Shown: positions 60,449 to 64,000 of the stretch, piece after piece | Position numbering within the stretch: the first letter of the stretch is position 1 | How the letters are laid out: each line of letters starts with the position of its first letter | Source of the DNA: Bradyrhizobium sp. OK095 | GTDB taxonomy: Bacteria > Pseudomonadota > Alphaproteobacteria > Rhizobiales > Xanthobacteraceae | DNA length: 64,000 nt | Direction of reading: 5' to 3' | Assembly: GCF_900109945.1 (NCBI RefSeq) | Contig: NZ_FOBX01000018.1 | Span: 62,001-126,000 of the forward strand | The notes under the pieces: model-generated | What the model was told of the DNA's origin: nothing | The model's input: only the letters and a program-made list of their open reading frames with translations | Database searches by the model: none | Made by a program: the position numbers and the translations under genes

Positions 60449-61909
60449 ATGGCGGATTACGACCTTGCGATCATCGGCGGCGGCCTGAACGGTGTCAGCC
60501 TCGCCCGCGATGCGGCGGGCCGGGGCTTAAGGGTCATCCTGTTGGAGCAGGGCGATCTCGGTGGCGCGGCCTCGTCGGCGACGCCGCGTCTGATCCATGG
60601 CGATCTGTCGGTGCTGGAGCGCCGCGGTTTTTGGCGGGTGCGACGGGCGCTGGCCGAGCGGCGGACCTGGCTTGCCATCGCGCCGCATCTGGTGCGGCCG
60701 ATGCGTTTCGTGATCCCGGCCCATTCCGAGGAGCGCCCGCCATGGCTGCTGCGCGCCGGCCTTTATGTCTATGACAGCCTGACGAACCGGAGCGGACTGC
60801 CTGCCGCGGCCACGCTCGACATCACACACCATCCCGTTGGCAACGCGCTGAAGCGTCCGTTTGGTACCGCGTTCGAATATTCGGACTGCGTGGTCGATGA
60901 TTCCCGCCTGGTCGTGCTCACGGCGCTGGATGCCGCCGAACGCGGCGCTGCGATCAAGACTGGGGCGCGCTGCGTCCGGGCCGATCGGACCGACACCTGG
61001 CGGCTCGCGGTGGTCGATCGTGGCCTTCGCCGCACGATCACGGCGAGGGCGCTGGCCAACGCCTCAGGCGGCTGGACGTCGATGGTCGCCGACACCGTGC
61101 TGCGGCAGCCGCAGCCCGCCATGGTGGCGATGCAGATGAGCCAGATCATCGTTCCCAGGCTGTTCGAATCCGAGAATGTCTACGTCTTCCAGAACAATGA
61201 CGGACGGCTGATCTTCGCCCGGCCCTTCGAGCGTGACTTCACGCTGATCGGTACGGTCACGCATGCCTTCACCGGCGATCCCGCGATCGTGGCGATGCCG
61301 GGTGCCGATGTCAGCTATCTCTGCGAAGCCGCCAGCCGCTATTTTCGCGAGCGCGTTGCGCCGACCGACGTGGTGCGCACGGTCTCTGGCGTCAACCTGA
61401 CGCCGGCGTCCGCCCGAGGGCGCGACGGCACGACTCTGTTTCATGCACGCCGGCGCAAGGCGCCGCTGATCACGATGTTCGGCGGCGACGTCACCACCTC
61501 GCGCCTGCGCGCGGAGCGGGCCGTGACGCGGTTGACGCCGTTCTATCCGATGTCGCCGTCCTGGACCGCCGGCGCCACGCTGCCCGGCGGAGACTTTGCT
61601 TGGGACCGCTTCGACACCGAAATCGACCTCGCGCGCGACCGCTGGCGGTTTCTGTCGGAGCCAGAGGCCCAGCGTCTGGTTGCGGCCTACGGCTCCCGGT
61701 TGCCGGCGGTGCTCGGCGAGTCCAAGACCCGCGAAGAGCTAGGCCCTGCCTTCGGCCCCGAGCTGACCGGCGCCGAGGTGCGCTACCTCATGGCCCACGA
61801 GTGGGCACGCTTCCCGGAGGATGTCCTGTGGCGACGTTCCAAGCTGGGTCTGACGATGCTAGCGGCTGACCGTGACGCGCTGGCCGCGTTCATGGCGGGT
61901 GTGAGCTAG
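60449..61909 (+). CDS. glpD: FAD-dependent glycerol-3-phosphate dehydrogenase
   Basis: A 486-residue flavoprotein that oxidises glycerol 3-phosphate to dihydroxyacetone phosphate and passes electrons to quinone. The FAD motif DLAIIGGGLNGVSLARDAAGRGLRVILLEQGDLGGAASSATPRLIHGDL is clear. Substrate-site segments include EYSDCVVDDSRLVVLTALDAAERGA, VNLTPASARGRDG and FGGDVTTSRLRAERAV. The C-terminal domain (ELTGAEVRYLMAHEWARFPEDVLWRRSKLGL) is standard for GlpD. The stop is overlapped by a small antisense gene. It lies before a polyamine-type ABC transporter, but no glycerol-transport gene is seen. Confidence 0.93.
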   Translation: MADYDLAIIGGGLNGVSLARDAAGRGLRVILLEQGDLGGAASSATPRLIHGDLSVLERRGFWRVRRALAERRTWLAIAPHLVRPMRFVIPAHSEERPPWLLRAGLYVYDSLTNRSGLPAAATLDITHHPVGNALKRPFGTAFEYSDCVVDDSRLVVLTALDAAERGAAIKTGARCVRADRTDTWRLAVVDRGLRRTITARALANASGGWTSMVADTVLRQPQPAMVAMQMSQIIVPRLFESENVYVFQNNDGRLIFARPFERDFTLIGTVTHAFTGDPAIVAMPGADVSYLCEAASRYFRERVAPTDVVRTVSGVNLTPASARGRDGTTLFHARRRKAPLITMFGGDVTTSRLRAERAVTRLTPFYPMSPSWTAGATLPGGDFAWDRFDTEIDLARDRWRFLSEPEAQRLVAAYGSRLPAVLGESKTREELGPAFGPELTGAEVRYLMAHEWARFPEDVLWRRSKLGLTMLAADRDALAAFMAGVS

Positions 61910-62145
61910 AGATATCTGCGCCAAGTAGCCTGGACTTGAGCTTCAGTCGCGAATTCGCCTCGTGCAGCCGCTTCCTTGGATGCGGCAATTGCCGTTCTCT
62001 CATCATCCGAGAGGATGATGAGAGCGGCCGCTTTGACGCCGGCAAGCTGCAGCACGATCCGGGCAATATCGTCCTGCGTCTCCGTAGATAGACCGCGTGC
62101 GATCTCGAAGGCCTCGTCCAGCAACTTGGTCATGTCTGTGATCAT
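61906..62145 (-). CDS. Antitoxin-like small protein
   Basis: A 79-residue protein. It resembles small antitoxins of the type that pair with RelE/ParE toxins: a helical N-terminus (MTKLLDEAFEIARGLSTETQDDIARIVLQLAGV), then a C-terminal ERTAIAASKEAAARGEFATEAQVQATWRRYL that has the toxin-binding pattern EFAT-EAQV-A-RR. No toxin gene is adjacent on either side, so it is an orphan. The first four bases of the reverse reading overlap the glpD stop. The start may be at 62145 or 12 bases later. Confidence 0.65.
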   Translation of the reverse strand: MITDMTKLLDEAFEIARGLSTETQDDIARIVLQLAGVKAAALIILSDDERTAIAASKEAAARGEFATEAQVQATWRRYL

Positions 62146-62165
62146 ACGTCTTTCGGAGGTCCGGC

Positions 62166-62261
62166 ATGAAGGCCAATTTGGGACGATCCGCCGCGAAGCG
62201 GTTGAGCAAAGGCCCTCCGGCCGCTAGCGTGCGGCGGAATCGGGGTTGGCAGGGACCATGA
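62166..62261 (+). CDS. 31-codon leader ORF coupled to the ABC transporter
   Basis: A short ORF with an ideal ribosome site (GGAGG, ending six bases before the ATG) that reads MKANLGRSAAKRLSKGPP then a basic, Trp-containing end (RNRGWQGP). Its stop TGA is nested in the ATG of the downstream ABC ATPase gene (ATGA at 62258-62261), giving translational coupling. It is short, strongly basic and unrelated to known proteins, so it could be a leader peptide that gates transporter expression. Real translation is not proven. Confidence 0.5.
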   Translation: MKANLGRSAAKRLSKGPPAASVRRNRGWQGP

Positions 62262-63430
62262 CGGACGAGTTGCCCAGGACAGACGCCGCGGCCAATGCGG
62301 TCGGCGCGGATGCGTATCCCGCAGCGGGCCAGCCCCTGCTGCGCATCGAGGGCGTCGCCAAGACCTTCGGGACGTTCCGCGCCGTGGACGGTGTCTCGCT
62401 CGACATCAAGGCCGGCGAGTTCTTTGCGCTACTCGGGCCCAGCGGCTGTGGCAAGACCACGCTGCTGCGCATGCTCGCCGGCTTCGAGGCGCCCGACGAG
62501 GGACGCATTTTGCTTGGCGGCAAGGACATCGCGCAGGCGCTGCCGCATGAGCGCCCGATCAACATGATGTTCCAGAACTATGCGCTGTTTCCGCATCTCT
62601 CCGTGCGCGACAACATCGCCTTCGGCCTGAAGCGCGCGCGTCTGGCGCGCGCCGAGATCGCGACGCGCGTTGCGGAGATGGTCGCGCTGGTGAAGCTCGA
62701 AGGGCTCGAGAAACGCAAGCCGGATCAGCTCTCCGGCGGCCAGCGCCAGCGTGTCGCACTGGCGCGCGCGCTGGCGCGTCGGCCGCAATTGCTGCTGCTC
62801 GATGAGCCGCTCGCGGCGCTCGACAAGAAGTTGCGCGAAAACACGCAAGGTGAGCTGATGGAGCTGCAACGCCGGCTCGGCATGACCTTCATCATCGTCA
62901 CCCACGATCAGGAGGAAGCCATGACGATGGCGAGCCGGATCGGCGTGATGAAGGCCGGCAAGCTCGCTCAGGTCGCAAGCCCCCGCGAACTCTATGAGGC
63001 GCCACGCTCGCGCTGGATCGCGGAGTTCGTCGGCGACATCAATCTGTTCGAGGCCGAATCCAAATTGCGCGATGGTCATCGTCTGATCATCGGCACAAGT
63101 GGTGCCGGGGCCTTGGTGGTGGCCGAGCCGCGCGAGCCGGTGGGTGCGGGAAAATTATCGGTCGCGATCCGCCCCGAGAAGGTCAAGCTGTCGCGCCGCG
63201 GTCCCGTGAGCGAGGCCGGTCATGAAACGGCGCTCAACCGGCTCGACGGCGTCATCGCCGACATCTGCTATCTCGGCGGTACCACCACCTACAAGGTGAA
63301 GCTCGATACCGGCGGGATGGTGCAGGCCTCCGTCGCCAACAGCGCGCGCCTCGATGTCGACGCCTACAGTCTGAACCAGCATGTCGTCGCCTGGTTCACG
63401 CCCGACGATTGCGTGGTGCTGACGTCATGA
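62258..63430 (+). CDS. potA: ABC transporter ATP-binding protein (polyamine type)
   Basis: A 390-residue ATPase of the spermidine/putrescine (PotA/PotG) family. The core has Walker A GPSGCGKTT, signature LSGGQRQRVALARAL, Walker B LLLLDEPLAALD and the H-loop THDQEEAM. The family regulatory domain (TOBE-type, about residues 290-390) ends GTTTYKVKLDTGGMVQAS and QHVVAWFTPDDCVVL. The first 40 residues are a poorly conserved lead-in. A GGGA site precedes ATG 62258, which overlaps the stop of a 31-codon ORF. It is followed directly by the permease gene, so both are in one operon. Confidence 0.94.
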   Translation: MTDELPRTDAAANAVGADAYPAAGQPLLRIEGVAKTFGTFRAVDGVSLDIKAGEFFALLGPSGCGKTTLLRMLAGFEAPDEGRILLGGKDIAQALPHERPINMMFQNYALFPHLSVRDNIAFGLKRARLARAEIATRVAEMVALVKLEGLEKRKPDQLSGGQRQRVALARALARRPQLLLLDEPLAALDKKLRENTQGELMELQRRLGMTFIIVTHDQEEAMTMASRIGVMKAGKLAQVASPRELYEAPRSRWIAEFVGDINLFEAESKLRDGHRLIIGTSGAGALVVAEPREPVGAGKLSVAIRPEKVKLSRRGPVSEAGHETALNRLDGVIADICYLGGTTTYKVKLDTGGMVQASVANSARLDVDAYSLNQHVVAWFTPDDCVVLTS

Positions 63431-64000
63431 GCGGGCGCCGCATCTTCGCGCGGCCGGCGCGCTTTGCCGCCATGGCGCCTTATGTCTGGATGGTGCTGTT
63501 CTTCCTGGTGCCGTTCGGCTTCGTGCTCAAGATCAGCCTGTCGCAGACGGCGATCGCGCAGCCGCCTTACGAGCCGGTGTTCGATCTGACGGCGGGATGG
63601 GAAGCGCTGAAGGCGGCGTTCGCCGCGCTGTCGATTGACAATTTCAGGCTGCTCGTCTCCGACGACCTCTATGTGTTCGCCTATGTACGCAGCCTCACCG
63701 TCGCATTCGCCGCGACCGCGCTGCTGCTCCTGATCGGCTATCCCATTGCTTACGGTATGGCGCGATTGCCAAAACGCTGGCAGGCGGTGGCGATGGTGCT
63801 GGTGATCGTGCCGTTCTGGACCTCGTTCCTGATCCGCATCTATGCCTGGATCAACATCCTCCAGCACGACGGCCTGCTGAACCAGATCCTGCTGGCGCTG
63901 CATCTCGTCAGCCAGCCGGTGGTATGGCTCTCCACCGACACCGCGATGTATATCGGCATCGTCTATTCCTATCTGCCCTTCATGATCCTGCCGCTCTATG
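63427..64000 (+). CDS. potB: ABC transporter permease (polyamine type), 3' end beyond the window
   Basis: The first 191 codons of a PotB-type inner-membrane permease; the end lies past the window. The start ATG overlaps the stop of the ATPase gene (ATGA at 63427-63430). The N-terminal helix (PYVWMVLFFLVPFGFVLKISLS) matches the family, followed by a periplasmic region with PPYEPVFD. The membrane part has SLTVAFAATALLLLIGYPIAYGMARLP, LVIVPFWTSFLIRIYAWINIL and GLLNQILLAL, then VYSYLPFMILPLY at the edge. The binding protein and second permease probably lie beyond the window. Confidence 0.93.
   Translation, partial: MSGRRIFARPARFAAMAPYVWMVLFFLVPFGFVLKISLSQTAIAQPPYEPVFDLTAGWEALKAAFAALSIDNFRLLVSDDLYVFAYVRSLTVAFAATALLLLIGYPIAYGMARLPKRWQAVAMVLVIVPFWTSFLIRIYAWINILQHDGLLNQILLALHLVSQPVVWLSTDTAMYIGIVYSYLPFMILPLY

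Overview
The window looks like a stretch of the main chromosome of a Bradyrhizobium-type alphaproteobacterium (Nitrobacteraceae, Hyphomicrobiales). This is inferred from the high G+C content, the gene families present (aa3-oxidase subunit IV, split pntAA/pntAB/pntB, DUF1036-pyk-DUF1244-GapR, DUF2852, DUF3052, BA14K-like protein, Flp pilin), and several short palindromic repeats of the kind scattered through Bradyrhizobium genomes. No phage, insertion sequence, CRISPR array, rRNA or tRNA was seen. Both ends cut through genes: an SDR oxidoreductase on the left and an ABC permease on the right.

Layout. 0-7 kb: SDR oxidoreductase, a soluble triple-PAS chemoreceptor, two YCII-like proteins, a TetR regulator with a DUF2852 membrane protein (both preceded by the same palindromic motif), two tiny coupled membrane proteins, a serine acetyltransferase and an atypical SDR. 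7.5-20.4 kb: the Tol-Pal envelope locus (tolQ-tolR-tolA-tolB ... pal-cpoB) followed by tilS, ftsH and a DUF3052 gene. Between tolB and pal sit two signalling genes, a GGDEF-EAL protein and a FeeM/LuxI-like N-acyl synthase. 20.4-28 kb: accessory-looking region rich in palindromic repeats, with an alpha/beta hydrolase, an orphan ABC binding protein, a BA14K-like protein, a polytopic membrane protein, a Flp pilin, a PAP2 phosphatase and a TetR regulator. 28-31.7 kb: DUF1036-pyk, DUF1244, GapR and DUF1801. 31.7-39.7 kb: cell-wall enzymes (M15-like peptidase, L,D-transpeptidase), an orphan sigma-54 response regulator and an M3 oligopeptidase with a histone-like tail.

39.9-43.6 kb: a 1003-residue membrane protein whose patatin catalytic residues are split by a long membrane insert, then an AbrB-Doc toxin-antitoxin pair with a perfect operator palindrome. 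43.7-49.2 kb: the energy-linked transhydrogenase operon preceded by a 50-residue oxidase subunit, then a hydrolase, a ChaA-like antiporter and a cupin. 49.3-56.2 kb: a TM-anchored Ala/Lys-rich protein, a TPR lipoprotein, rpsU, aqpZ, purE-purK, a diguanylate cyclase with a basic tail, and four very small proteins. 56.3-64 kb: an L-2-hydroxyglutarate oxidase-like enzyme, a PAS-GGDEF-EAL protein, a GlpD-like dehydrogenase, an orphan antitoxin-like gene, and a polyamine-type ABC transporter preceded by a 31-codon leader ORF.

The genes share two themes. One is envelope integrity: Tol-Pal, FtsH, murein enzymes, DUF2852 and aquaporin. The other is intracellular signalling: three c-di-GMP proteins, a chemoreceptor, an NtrC-type regulator and a possible acyl-signal synthase. 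The most system-like observations are the GGDEF-EAL/acyl-synthase insertion in the Tol-Pal locus, the TetR-DUF2852 regulatory pair, the split-patatin membrane protein and the leader ORF before the ABC transporter.
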